From: Symsagittifera roscoffensis
Lineage: Eukaryota > Xenacoelomorpha > Acoela > Convolutidae
Reading direction: 5' to 3'
Assembly (NCBI RefSeq): GCF_963678635.1
Contig: NC_087064.1
Span: 71,917,465 to 71,981,464, forward strand
Length of the DNA stretch: 64,000 bases
Part shown: piece by piece, positions 46,089-58,000 of the stretch
Layout: each line of letters begins with the position of its first letter
How positions within the stretch are numbered: the stretch's first letter is position 1
Translations under genes and position numbers: made by a program
Notes under the pieces: generated by a model
What the model saw: only the letters and a program-made list of their open reading frames with translations
What the model was told of the DNA's origin: nothing
The model's database searches: none

Positions 46089-47085
46089 GAATAAATTACT
46101 TTTCTATAAAAAAAAATAATCATGAAATTTTCATAAATAAAAATTGTGTAAAAACATTTTTTTTTCATTGAAGAATTAAAATCATTTTTTTGGCGACCAG
46201 AAAGCTTTAAAAATATCAAGGACCATGCATCTGTACCAAAACTCTTTAAAACTATTTTGAAATAGTGAATGACAATTTTGTATGACAAGCATTTTTTCCA
46301 TAGACGCTAAACATGAATATGCATGACAAGCATTTATCTTCCAAGGACGATAACCCGGGATATTTCTGCATTAAATCAATTCTATTTACAGTTTCTTCTT
46401 GATAAAATTAAATTATTTCTACTGTTTTTTCGATGGCTCTTGTAAGAAGCAAAGAAAATATGGGATAGATTCTATGTAAAAAGGAAAGAAACCACGGGAT
46501 AAACTAAGTTTTCAAACATTATCTTCCTCAATAAAAACTTGCAAGGGCCAAATGTGGTGTCATATTAAAAACCCTATGGGGTATTTTTCAGTTTTTCAGA
46601 CCTTTTTAGACAAAAATGACTTCCTCATTTTAATCTTTGAACTAGTTAGTCATTCATTTATCTCTTATTTTTTCTCATTGTTACAGTCTGGCGCTTAATT
46701 CAGACAATTTTTAATAAAGAACAACAGATAGCTAAAAAATTTTTCCTAATTATCTGAAATTTACAAAAAAAACTGTCTTTAAATATTTAAATTGTATAAT
46801 GTCAGTTTTTCAGCAGCAAACCCAATTGATTTTTTAAAAAAAATTATTAAGCTTTGAATAGTCGAATGTGCACTGGGGAGGGCTCTTCTTTTGAAAACTA
46901 GCTTGGATTTGTTTTTCACACATTTCAGCTATTTTAGCTGTTTTCAAAGCAATTTTCTCAAACAAAAGTTAACATGATGGTAACTATAAGTTCGGTGACA
47001 CAAATGTTACGCTTGCTAAACAGAAACGATGTTTAAAAGGACTACTACTGCCTCGTTTCTCGTGGACTATACTTTCCTGTATTAA
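46089..47085. other. Non-coding stretch
   Basis: AT-rich. Scattered units of the TATGACAAGCATTTTTTCCATA motif occur to about 46335. No gene. Confidence 0.5.
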
Positions 47086-47629
47086 ACAAGACAGCTCGTA
47101 TCAGGGTGAAGCCCTTAAAGTTCCGACTGCCTTTTAAGGTTTATGGAGCAGTAGTAACATAAATATCATTAGCAAATTAAATGTGAAAAAAAGGACAAAT
47201 TTTTTTTCTCTAAAATTTGAAATTTTTTTATAAACATCATCCCCCACACGCCACATAAACTACAAAAGAATAGATTTCGCTCCTTGTAACAAGTCAGTTA
47301 TGGCAAATAAGCTTCTTTCAAACAATTTGGAACGATTTCTAAGACGGATTAAATCTCCGCTTACGCGTTAATTGCGCGAAATATATATCGCGCTTTAATT
47401 TACCTCCAAATTGGCCAAATTGGCAATCTTTTAACCCCCATAACTTTACGAAAAATTATCACAGGTGAACTATTTTTTCAAATTTAAGCTCAGGACAGCA
47501 AAACCTTTTGAATGATATAAAAAAATTTTGTCAAAAATGGCTAGTTAAAAAGTCGAAATTTGTCTGAACAAAAAAATCTACCCGTGCACAAATATTCCGT
47601 TACTTTCGTATCGAAAATCGGAACAATAA
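47086..47629 (+). repeat. Dispersed repeat family R1, copy B
   Basis: Aligns with 13199-13745 over its full length and stops at GGAACAATAA, where a MITE is inserted. See copy A for shared blocks. Confidence 0.8.
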
Positions 47630-48034
47630 CGGAGCAGTACATCAGTGCCGAAGTACAACAGTGTCGAAAAAGAAAAACTAATTCAACACTGCCGAAAATA
47701 AAAATTTTGTTCAACAGTGCCGGAAACTTGAACAAATTTCAACATATTACGTGCAGCAATCAAAAATTAAACGGCGGTGATTTACCATCTTAAGTAAGAT
47801 TTTGAACGAGAAAATTTGCAACTTCGACGTTTTCATTAATTGTTGAGTTTGCAGTTGCAGACATTTTGGAGCCAAAATTGGAGTGACTTTCTTTGTTAAT
47901 TAGCGTCAGTAATTTCCCGCTCTTCAGAAAATTCGTTTAAATTATTCTGAAATTATTCTTAAATCATTCTAAATTATTCTTAAATTTCCCGCCTTTTTCG
48001 GCACTGTTGTACTTCGGCACTGTTGAACGCTCCC
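47630..48034. mobile_element. MITE with TAA target duplication (PIF/Harbinger-like, tentative)
   Basis: The ends are inverted over about 40 bp with a few mismatches: left GGAGCAGTACATCAGTGCCG then AAGTACAACAGTGTCGAAAA; right, complemented, GGGAGCGTTCAACAGTGCCG then AAGTACAACAGTGCCGAAAA. TAA flanks it on both sides (47627-47629 and 48035-48037). Further CAACAGTGCCG copies lie inside (about 47682 and 47711). It interrupts R1 copy B exactly where copy A reads GGAACAATAAGC, which confirms the insertion point. TAA duplications fit PIF/Harbinger. Confidence 0.8.
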
Positions 48035-51000
48035 TAAATAAAACAAGAATTCTGTAGAAGTTGATTGTGATTTTTCGGAAGTGGGAGGTGGGTGTTGCGT
48101 TTACAAAAGAAAATATATTGACCACTTTTGGTCAAATCAATTAATTTTTTTAGTTCTCCCAACACTCTATATAGACCTCATTTAGCCCCAATTTACTGAC
48201 TATAACCTTCCAAAAAAATACTTTTTACTTACGCTTAGGTATGTTTTGACAAAAAAAACCCGGTTACTTCAGGCGCAACATATGATCCATGGCGCCATAT
48301 GTTTTTAGAAGATGTTTAGGCAGCCTGGGAAATTAGACGATACGCAAATTAGACGGATGCTACAAAAACAAAATTAGACGTAATTTATTTTTTACAGATC
48401 TGGCATTTTAGACGAAAAAGCTATGAAAAGGAAAAGGCCAGCAAAGTTTTTTCTTAAGAGTCAAGTTTCACAAATACAAAAAGAACATAAAATGTCAATA
48501 CCTAGCAAAACAATTAGTTTAAATGAACAAAAATGTCAAATCCGAACATTACAAGAGAGTTTTGAATTGAATAATTTATGCATGATTGACTTGTAAAGTT
48601 TTTGGCTACCGAAATTTAACTGTTGTCTACAAACAGTTATATTTTTCACGCGCAATTGCAATTTCTCTTTTACTTTCGTCTATTTTCTCACAATTGCAGT
48701 TTTGCAAAATCGTCTATATTCCTTTTAAGTACCTCCGTTTAGTTTGCTTATCGTTTAATTTCTCAACCTCCGAAGTTTAGGGTTAATCAGTCAAAAGTGA
48801 TAGTTGAAAAATAAAACCAAAAGGTACTCTTTTGGTGTAAGCTTTTGCAAACAATGATAAGTTTGGCATTTTTGAAACCCCCAAAATTTAACAAAAAATA
48901 ATCGGAGGTAAAATATATTTTTTCATATTTGAACTCAGGAAAGGTATAAAAGTTTTTGGTGAAAACAATTATTTCGATCGGCGAAAATTGACTGAATAAA
49001 AAACCACACCGAGCATAAATATTCCGTTTTCTTCGAAAGTCGGAACAACAAAACGCAACTTCTATGTCCCGTGAGATGTAGTTTATCTAGAAGTTAACAT
49101 CATTTGACCAAAAACTCTGTAACTGTCCTAAAAACTTGATATGATTATGGAGAAGGCGAAAACATAAATCATCTTTTGAGTTTGGCTTGGTTCGTACTTC
49201 ATTTCCAGTTTGGAACATCAAAAAAAATTGAGAGAATTTTACAACTTAGGTTTGAAGCGTTGAAAAATAGACTTTTATAATGAAACAAGCTTCATTTTTA
49301 TATCAAGGCTGGTGCTCAGTGTACCAAGTTACGTAATCTTTCATTATAAATAAAGCTTTTATTAGTTATAGAGTTGTTCCGTTTATAAAAAATTTCGAAA
49401 GAGAAAAATCAACATGAAGCCTTGTCGCAGCTGTGTTTTTGGTCTGCCGGATCAATTCCAGTTAAGACATTTTTTAATTCGTTATAAGTTGAATTGCTTA
49501 TCAATTTAGGAGTCATTTTGTCACTTCAATGACCTATATACTTCACTGATTTCAACTTGAATATGAACTATTTTCGTTGGCTTTAGCTGAAGATGCATCA
49601 AGAGACCGAGAAAACAGCTGCGTCAAAGCTCCCTGTAGATTTTTTGCTGGTAAACTGTTGTAAAACGGGTTGACTCACGGCGGAAACAATCAGGCGTGAA
49701 AAAACTTTGAAGAGACTTTTGGCGACCACAAACAGTGGTGAAATTAGTTCAACTTGAACCACTTCAGTGCAAAATGTTAATGACAAGAAGTCACTTACAA
49801 AAAATTTTCAAACATAAACATACTTCATTTTTATTTTTGTGCGGATCTGAAAAGCAAAATTAGTCTACAAAATTTTTAGCTTTGAAACAAATTGAACTTT
49901 TGAAGCTGGCCACGCAATGCTATTTTCTTCTTTTGGAAGTGTCGCTTACTCCATGGTAACTATAAAACTTTGGATTGTTTTTTGGGAGAAAATCAGGCTA
50001 TTAGAGAAGCGTTGCAAAAGGGTTTAGATGAAATGTTACACTGGAGCCCTGAAGCTATTTGTAAAAAAAATAGCACAAAAAAGTCTCTGTGAAGTATGAT
50101 TGGCCAAAAAACACTACCTGCACTATTGTTAGTTCTACAAATAAATTATAAGTTCTACAAAAAGCGCCGCAATCAAATACTACATTTTTGTCAAAAAAAA
50201 TTTTAAAGATGCCCTTTTTATCTGGGTTATCAAAAAAATTAAAAGACTGATTTAGTGGGCTTCCCAAAGGAAGAAATCAAAACAAAAGACCCCTTTTTGA
50301 CTTTTGTTACAAAAAGTTTTTGAAAGGCGCCTTTGAAATGCGCGCGATACGGCTCGTTATAATAACGAGCAAGCACCTATTAAATTCCGATCCAGAAATT
50401 GTTCCTATTTGATTTTGGGCAAATTAGTAGGAAGTATTAATTTATGGCTGGGTTCTACAAGATTGCTTTAAGATCAGGGCAAAAAAATTCATCGGCAAAA
50501 AAATGTAGCTTCAGAAAACTAATGAAGTAATCGAAAAAAGTCGAGAAAAATGAAATTGAGCTGTGTCAATTCAAAGACATGTTATTGGCGTCTCGTATTG
50601 CATCAACGAGATTAAAATGCTGGCCTCGCATCAAGGTGTAACTAATCGTTTTGCCGCTTACACGCGTTGCATAACCGCAAAAATGGCGTTTTTTTTTGTT
50701 CCAAATAATAAAAAAAATTAGCACGTTTTAAAAACTAAAACTTTTCAAAGAATGATCCCAGATAAAAAAAACTTTGATACACTTAAGCCCAAGACAACAA
50801 TATACTTGAGATGGTTTAAAGAAATAGTTAGAAACGTTTAGTTTAAAAGTCGAAATTCCATTGAATTAAAAACTTCCCCGATCATAAATGATTCGTCAGT
50901 TTCGTCGAAAGCGGAACAAAAAAAAGTAATTTTAAACTTTAAATAGCGTGCGGGTAATATTTTACATGAAAAAAAAAATGAAAAAATATCTGTTAATTTA

Positions 51001-51984
51001 TGTGTTTTGTTAGATTTTTGTCAATTTTCACGTTATGTTTTTCTTTATTTTTTTAAAAGGATGACTAATGAGTTCTTTGACTTTTACAGACAGTCGGAAT
51101 TTTCAAAGTTTTGCCCGGAATTGAAATTATCTCTGACATTTTTGTTTATTCACAAACAGTTTTCAGGATGCTTTCCGTTATTGCCGCCGCAGACTCTTCT
51201 GTTTTTTTTTAACGAAAGACTCATGAGAGAGTTCTATTCAAGATCAGGTTTTTAAATTTTTTTTTCGAAAAGTCTTAAATTATTAAAGTTTGTTCACACT
51301 CAAATTTGAAATTTTGCTGTTTGATTTCAGGTTTATCTTTCAATTAATTTTGTTTTTTTTTGAAAGGAAGACAAACCCCACTACTAAACAGCAAAACAGT
51401 AAAGGTCACAAAACACGATCAAATACTAATTTCGAAAGATGGTATTTCTTTTTCAGATTTCCCAGCGGAATAAAAATTTTATCTGTTGATCTAGTGTTCA
51501 AAATTGAGTTAATTTTATCAAAAAAAAACGATGTATCACAAATTGATCTTGATAATCAAATAGCTGCAATGCCATATATTTTTCACTTTGAAACTCAAAA
51601 GTAGACATTGTAGTTAAACACGTTATTAAACTTTTCCAACTAAAAAATACGAAATTTTACATTAGTATTGCATTAATACTAATGGGCACAGCATTATCGT
51701 AAATTAAGAAGTGCTGCCCTGCAAAATAAACAAAGAGAAAGGAAAGGGAGGAATTTGAATTAAAATTTAATATTTTAGTAGCCCTCTCTTATTTTCTTTT
51801 CTCCATCATCAAACAAGCACCCTTGTTGCTTTGCCTATTTACTTTCTAAGTTCGAAAAGTACGTCTCTGGACAGATTAAAAACAGCGGTCGAAAGAAGGA
51901 TAAAAGTTACCCAAAAAGCCAAACTGAGTCAATAATTGCTTTTATTTATTCCGTTTTTTCTCTCCTTCTTTCAAGCGACTCCTT
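48035..51984. other. Non-coding stretch with R1 fragments
   Basis: No supportable gene. R1-like fragments lie at 48840-49050 (CCGAGCATAAATATTCCGTT) and 50650-50930. ATTAGACG repeats lie at 48327-48415. A small perfect hairpin, GCTCGTTA-TAA-TAACGAGC, occurs at about 50351-50369. Confidence 0.5.
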
Positions 51985-52008
51985 ATGTGTGTTGGTGTGT
52001 TGCAGGAT

Positions 52009-52069
52009 CTTCACTCGCTGTCCAAATCAGTGGTGATCATGTTATCTCAACTTCTTTTCATCCTACTCG
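52009..52069 (+). CDS. Receptor exon 1: start and signal peptide (tentative)
   Basis: Acceptor TGTGTTGCAG precedes 52009 and donor CTCG|GTAAGT follows 52069. The ATG at 52039 opens MLSQLLFILLG, a short hydrophobic leader fit for a signal peptide. Assignment to the receptor rests on position only. Confidence 0.45.
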
Positions 52070-55000
52070 GTAAGTTCAAACTACTTTCAGTTTTCAGTAG
52101 AGAGTTTCTCCGGAAAAAAATCAAACATTGTTTTGGACCTTTTGAAGCATTTAATTTTGGTAAATATGTGTAGCATTAGCGTCATCAAATAACAATTGGG
52201 AGGATGTAATGTTTGCGAGATGAATCAAAAAAGGCGGTCAATTGGTGAATTTGATTATTCTGGCTCTAACAAAGTAGTAAACAAGCCCCAAGTTTCTCAT
52301 CATGGTCGGAAAACATGTAAAACATGCTATAAACTTCATTGCATGTTTTCGGGTCGCGTTTACCCTTTAAGCTCATCATATTTTGCCTCTGTGGGCATTT
52401 TTCAAATACACAATTTTCGAACGAAATGGATGTAGTAAAATTTATCTAAATGGTAGAGTCTTGGCCGTATAAATGATTTCAATTCCCTTGGAAGATAGTC
52501 CGGCATAGATCCCCCAACTCGTTACATCNNNNNNNNNNNNNNNNNNNNNNNNNNNNNNNNNNNNNNNNNNNNNNNNNNNNNNNNNNNNNNNNNNNNNNNN
52601 NNNNNNNNNNNNNNNNNNNNNNNNNNNNNNNNNNNNNNNNNNNNNNNNNNNNNNNNNNNNNNNNNNNNNNNNNNNNNNNNNNNNNNNNNNNNNNNNNNNN
52701 NNNNNNNNNNNNNNNNNNNNNNNNNNNNTCCTAGTAAAGATTTGATAGCGTACTGTCATTTAATGCTTTACCTAGTTTAGACATTGTCAGATTGTATTTT
52801 TGGCACTTTGAGTCCAAGAAAAGCTTGTCAAGAAGATGTTCAAAAGTGTTTCATTCCATCTTTGTTCTCAGTCTAAACTCGCTATAAATGATCTCGTTCT
52901 CAAAAGTTCAGTTCTATTTTTGTGTCCAGGATGTCAAGAATGAGATGGCCAAGTGGCTTCTGTGGGAGAGAGCAGTAAGTGTACCTATTTTAAAAGCAAT
53001 TTTAGTAAATTTTAAATTTTAATTAAATATAAATTTTACAAAATTAAATAATATTTTTTTTCGCGATGAAGTGTGCTGGTGTCCCTCTTAGGTTCATTTC
53101 AAAAGCAATTTGATTTTTTTCTTTTTTTAATAACGAACGTCTTTATGCAAGTGCATGAATAGAGATGGTTGTTTCACTTGAAGTATGTGTGTTGTGTAGG
53201 AGTGGTATGACCAGTACCTGGTGTGGGACCCCAAGAATTTCTCAGGGAGTTGGAGGAGATCAGACTGCACCCCCGACAGATATGGCTGCCAGACATTGTA
53301 GTGTTCAACCAGGTTATTCTAATACAATTGTAATTTCTTAATTTCGACCACGTGACCACTCTAAACGGGGGTTTTGATTATGTTTTATGATATCGCATCT
53401 TTTTGCCCAGCCACCCATTAAACTGTTCCAGGAGCGCCTTTCACGTTAACTTTTTAGCAAATTATTGGGGAGCGCGCGGCGAAACGCTTTTTTTCTTTTA
53501 GAGATTCGACCCCCTGCCGACCCAAAGGGTTTTCCCTTTGGTACTTTTTAAGAAATCCATTTTTGGCCGACCTACCCTAAAATTTTTCTAAAGGCGCCTT
53601 CGGCACCAATATATACTAATTTTGAGGGGGGAGCGCGCGCCGAAAAAACGCGATTTTTGGTCAAACTTTCACAAAAGGTGCCTAAAAACGCCTTTTTTGG
53701 ATTGTTTTTTCAAATTTTGCCTCTCCGGCGCAGAAAATTTGGCCAAAACAGGGACTACACCGTGCCTAGGGAGAGCTCGAATAATCAATTCGGTCGACCT
53801 CAAAAAAATCGAAAAAATTTTCGAAAATCCCATCTCGAGAAAATCCTAGATCCGCCCCTGAATAAAACGGTGACTATGTTTTCTACCAGAAAGATGTCTT
53901 CGAATCAGTTGAGCGGAACCAACGTTTTATGGTCTCCGGTTTTCCTGATGGGTGTTAGAAGATATACAAATGATTTTAGCGTGTACAACTTCGAGCGTAA
54001 CACAGACACTTCTATCCCTATCTATGTGAACTATAAGGGCTTTGTCCGCTTCTACTCGCCAGAAGTCAGGACCACCTTCTGCCCCATAGACGTCAAGTGA
54101 GTCACTGAGTTTTTGTTATGTTTCTTTTATTCCGCAGTCGTGGACTGAATAAATTTGTTGAATTAAAAAAAAGTGCTGAGCGCCAAAGTAATGATAAGAA
54201 GTTAATTTTATTCGGCTGTAATTTTATTTGATGCTTGTACAGCAGTTGGCCATTTCTGTCTTCTGTTTTTTCCAAGGTACTTCCCCTACGATACGCAAAA
54301 CTGCTCGATAGTAGTTGGCTCGTGGACCTATTTAAAAGCGATGCTGAACATCAAGAACGACAGGAACAAAGTGGATCTGCAGTACTTCACCCGTAATGGG
54401 GAGTGGGATGTGTATGAGACAGGGGCTAAGATACACACCATGACTTACTCAGAGGGCAGCTTTCAGGAACTGCACTTCTCAATCATCATATCCAGGTTGA
54501 GAAAATATACACACAAAAGATGTGTAGGTGAAATCACCTTAGCTGATTTAAGGTAAAAAATAAACTTAGATAAATTTTAGCTTAATTTACTTAAGCTTAA
54601 CTGAAAAAATTAAGGTAAATCCGATTTTGCCTTAACTGAGTTAAAGTAAATTAAACTAAAACTGATCGCAGCTGCAGAGACAAAACTTTGATGAAAAAAA
54701 CCCAAACAACTGGATTTCGTCAGCAAACAATTTTTCGTCAGCAAACAATCAGCAAACCCGTTATCACAAATTCGGTTGCCCCTTTATACACTTGTCCGAT
54801 CATTATTGATCAATTTCAGTTAAATTGTCCCAGTTTGAGCCTCAGAGAAAAGCTATACAATTTGTGCTTGCCACAAGCTCATTGCAATATTTTTGAAAAA
54901 CAAGCCAAAGGATTTCTCACACGTTTCAAAACTCCTTTAAACTACCAAGAGTAAATTAGGGAATCCTTAAAAATATATTTTGATACATCGAACATGCAGA

Positions 55001-58000
55001 AGCCTGACGTAAAATAGAACTTGTTGTTTGGTAAGCAACGGCGGTGTGAATTGAAGACAAAAATACTCTTTCCGAACATTAGCTTTCTTTTCTAAGATAA
55101 TAATAATTATTAGTTAAGCATTCCAAACTACTATTAGATAAAATCGATAAACAATCAAAGACAATCGCGAGCGTCGCATTTTAGAAGAGAATCTTTTACC
55201 AGCAGATTGTAAATTTACTTCAGGAAGCCGTTGTACTATGAGTTCAACCTGATGTTGCCGACCGGGATGATATCTGGGATAGCCCTGCTCGACTTCCTCC
55301 TCCCCTGCGAGAGTGGGGAGAAGATCAGTCTGGCCATCACTGTCCTCCTCTCCCTCTGTGTCAACATGCTCTTCGTCTCCAATCTCATGCCCGCAACTTC
55401 GCTCACCATTCCTATATTAGGTGTGAACAAAATTAAGTTTTCACTTTTTTGCGGTTCTAGTTTTATAGGCTAGTTGTAGTAGAAAAAAATGTCTCTGAAC
55501 AACCATTTTTAGCTTTCGAAATCTTCTGCGGTACATCTTTTATAGCTAAGTTATGAGTTATGTACGATTGACTGTACTCATAGAGTTCTTTCAGATAAGG
55601 TACACCGTCTGCTCGTCGCGCTATCTTATTTTCGGCCGGATAGATTCGTGCAACTTCTTAGTCTAAAACCGATCTTAATCTTACTCTTATATCTCCTAGT
55701 CTCAATAGATCTAGTGTATACTGGTTTATGCGAGTTAGTTTCCAGAAGGAGAACAACTGTATTCTAAGTTTTATTCAAATTGCTCTGGTGCTGAGTCTAC
55801 AAATAGTTTCAGTATTTACAAATAAGTTTAAGCGTTAGTTATGGAATATGATTGGTTAGTTAAGAATATTTTATAGAATTAGAGAATTATTTTTATAACC
55901 AATTTTTAATTCCAGTTTGGAACTGGTTCCACCCATCCGGGGTTTAAAGAGTTTTTAAATTTTATTGTTTTAATGAAGGACGGGTGATGAATGTTCTTTC
56001 AGAAGTTGAGAGCATTGGTTTCTCGGGGAAGAAGAAGTGTGACTGTTGGTGTTTGACGGGAGAAGATTGTCATGTTCGTATCTGTAGATGAGTCTCGTTG
56101 ATCGTGGTAGTCTTGTGCGATTGTGTCAAGACTTCTGATCGATGCAATGATGTATCGATTTCGTTAAGTTTGGAGCGAGACTGCATGCAGGGTGAAGTTT
56201 GACTTTTCCGTGTGAAGTGCGAAGTGACTAGGATATGTACGTGTAGTCAACATCGAGATGGCCATTGGTCTGGTTCAATGGTTTTCCTTTGGTGCGATGT
56301 TAGGTGCATACTTTAAATCCTTTGAGGTTGTGACTTTAGGCAGCAAATCAAATAGATTTGCTATTCCGAAGTTGGAATGTGGTTGGGTTGTCGTCTCCTT
56401 TGCTGCTGGTCTTTTGGGCTTACGAAATCTTTACATACTGCATTTATCTTTTACATATATAAATTTCTTTGTTAATTTTAGTTTTAATTATGATTTGGTA
56501 ATAATAGTTATCGCAAAAGCGTTTTTATATTAGTTTGGTTATTTTTAAAGAGTCGTTTACCCTAGAGCAACTCTTGGCTAAAATAGAGTGTGGGTCACAA
56601 AGCGTGATGTAGCGCGGTGGGTTAGGCCGGCTATAGAGCATGCTCAGTACGTCCCTCTGGTTGGTGAGGCCAGGAGTGGGGTATAATTTTGAGGTCTCTT
56701 TGTGCAGAGTCTCTTTTTGTGTTCAACCTTTTGTTTCGTTTTTATCACTTGTTTTTCCTCTTTTTGTTTCGGTTGTGTCCTTTTCTCAAAAATCGAATCT
56801 TTTGGTTTGGTTTTGTCATTCGACTTTTTTGTGGTTTATTCGAATTGCTCTAGTGTTGAAACTACAAGTAGTTTCAGCCTTTACAAATAAGTGTAAATGT
56901 TAGTTATGGAATATGATATATGATTGATAACGGTAAGTTTAAATTAAAATCAAAATAAATTGGTTTCGAATGGTGCAAGGAAAAGTTTTTCGTTGCTTGT
57001 TCACAGTTGTCATTCTGTGTTTTTATCTTAAAACATCTCATATTCTTCGAAATATTATGCAAATAGTGTCGAAATTCTAATATCATAGGAGTCAGTTATG
57101 CGCGATGAAAGCCCCAGTTAACAGCGTGTGAATTTTTAGAATGCCATTCCAAGTGTGTAACCGTCCTCAACGCCGAGGGATCGCCATCTGGATCTTGTGT
57201 CTTTGATGCAAATGTTGGTTGCTCTTAGTATAGCGAATGAAATTCTACATCTCACCCAGCACATGACATGACTATATGGGCGGTCCCATTTTGATGCCAG
57301 ACCATCTGCTAGTCGTTTGAGGAAAAACGTGAACTCCGGTGCTAAAACACCATCTATTGAATTGACAAGTGGAGTGAAAGACATGTGTTTTTCTTCACAA
57401 GCTGGTCCATACTTATTTTTCTTCTCAATCTCTACAGTTTTCAGTACATTCATGGATTGCGGTTTTGATAAGACGGAGCGTCAGTGTCTGTAACACGGAT
57501 GTCGAACGACGCAGCCGACTGTCTATCCCAAACCCCACGAGCTGAAAGATCTGCAATTAGTGCCGGGGTTCCATTTTCTATATCTGGTTCTTTTACGACA
57601 GGTTCTCTTTTCACATCTTTCCACAAAATTGAAGCAAGATCGCCCACTGCGTCTCTTATTTCGTTGTGTCGTAGTGTTACCAGTCCGCCCTTCTTGCAAG
57701 AAAGTGCATGCTGTAAGTCAAAATCTAGTTGACATCCATCGCATCTCGAGAAAGAACGTTTGAGTGGTTTTCTGTACCTGACACATAGAGCGTCTCTGAA
57801 CTCTGTGGCTGACAAATCAAAATTATCTTTCAACAAGGGCAGCGAAGTTAGCCACAAGGAACAGTTGTTGTCGATTATTCTCCGGATCGCTCGTTTCTGA
57901 TCTGCTGGTAAAACTGCAAGCAATTCATCGAGTTTATCTTTGTCCACAGCATTTTGTTTCTCCTCGTGATTTTTTCTTGCTTCTCTCATCTTTGTTTTGT

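Noticed and set aside
51007-51604. Possible extra receptor exons upstream of the signal peptide
   Set aside because: Frames are Phe/Lys-rich without any Cys-loop motif.
52196-52435. Cys-rich 79-aa frame before the N gap
   Set aside because: Cys spacing fits no zinc finger or toxin fold I can name, and it lies in a presumed intron.
57450-57453. ATGA overlap between LINE frames as a coupled translation signal
   Set aside because: It splits the endonuclease domain in two, so it is a frameshift lesion; the ATG there is coincidental.
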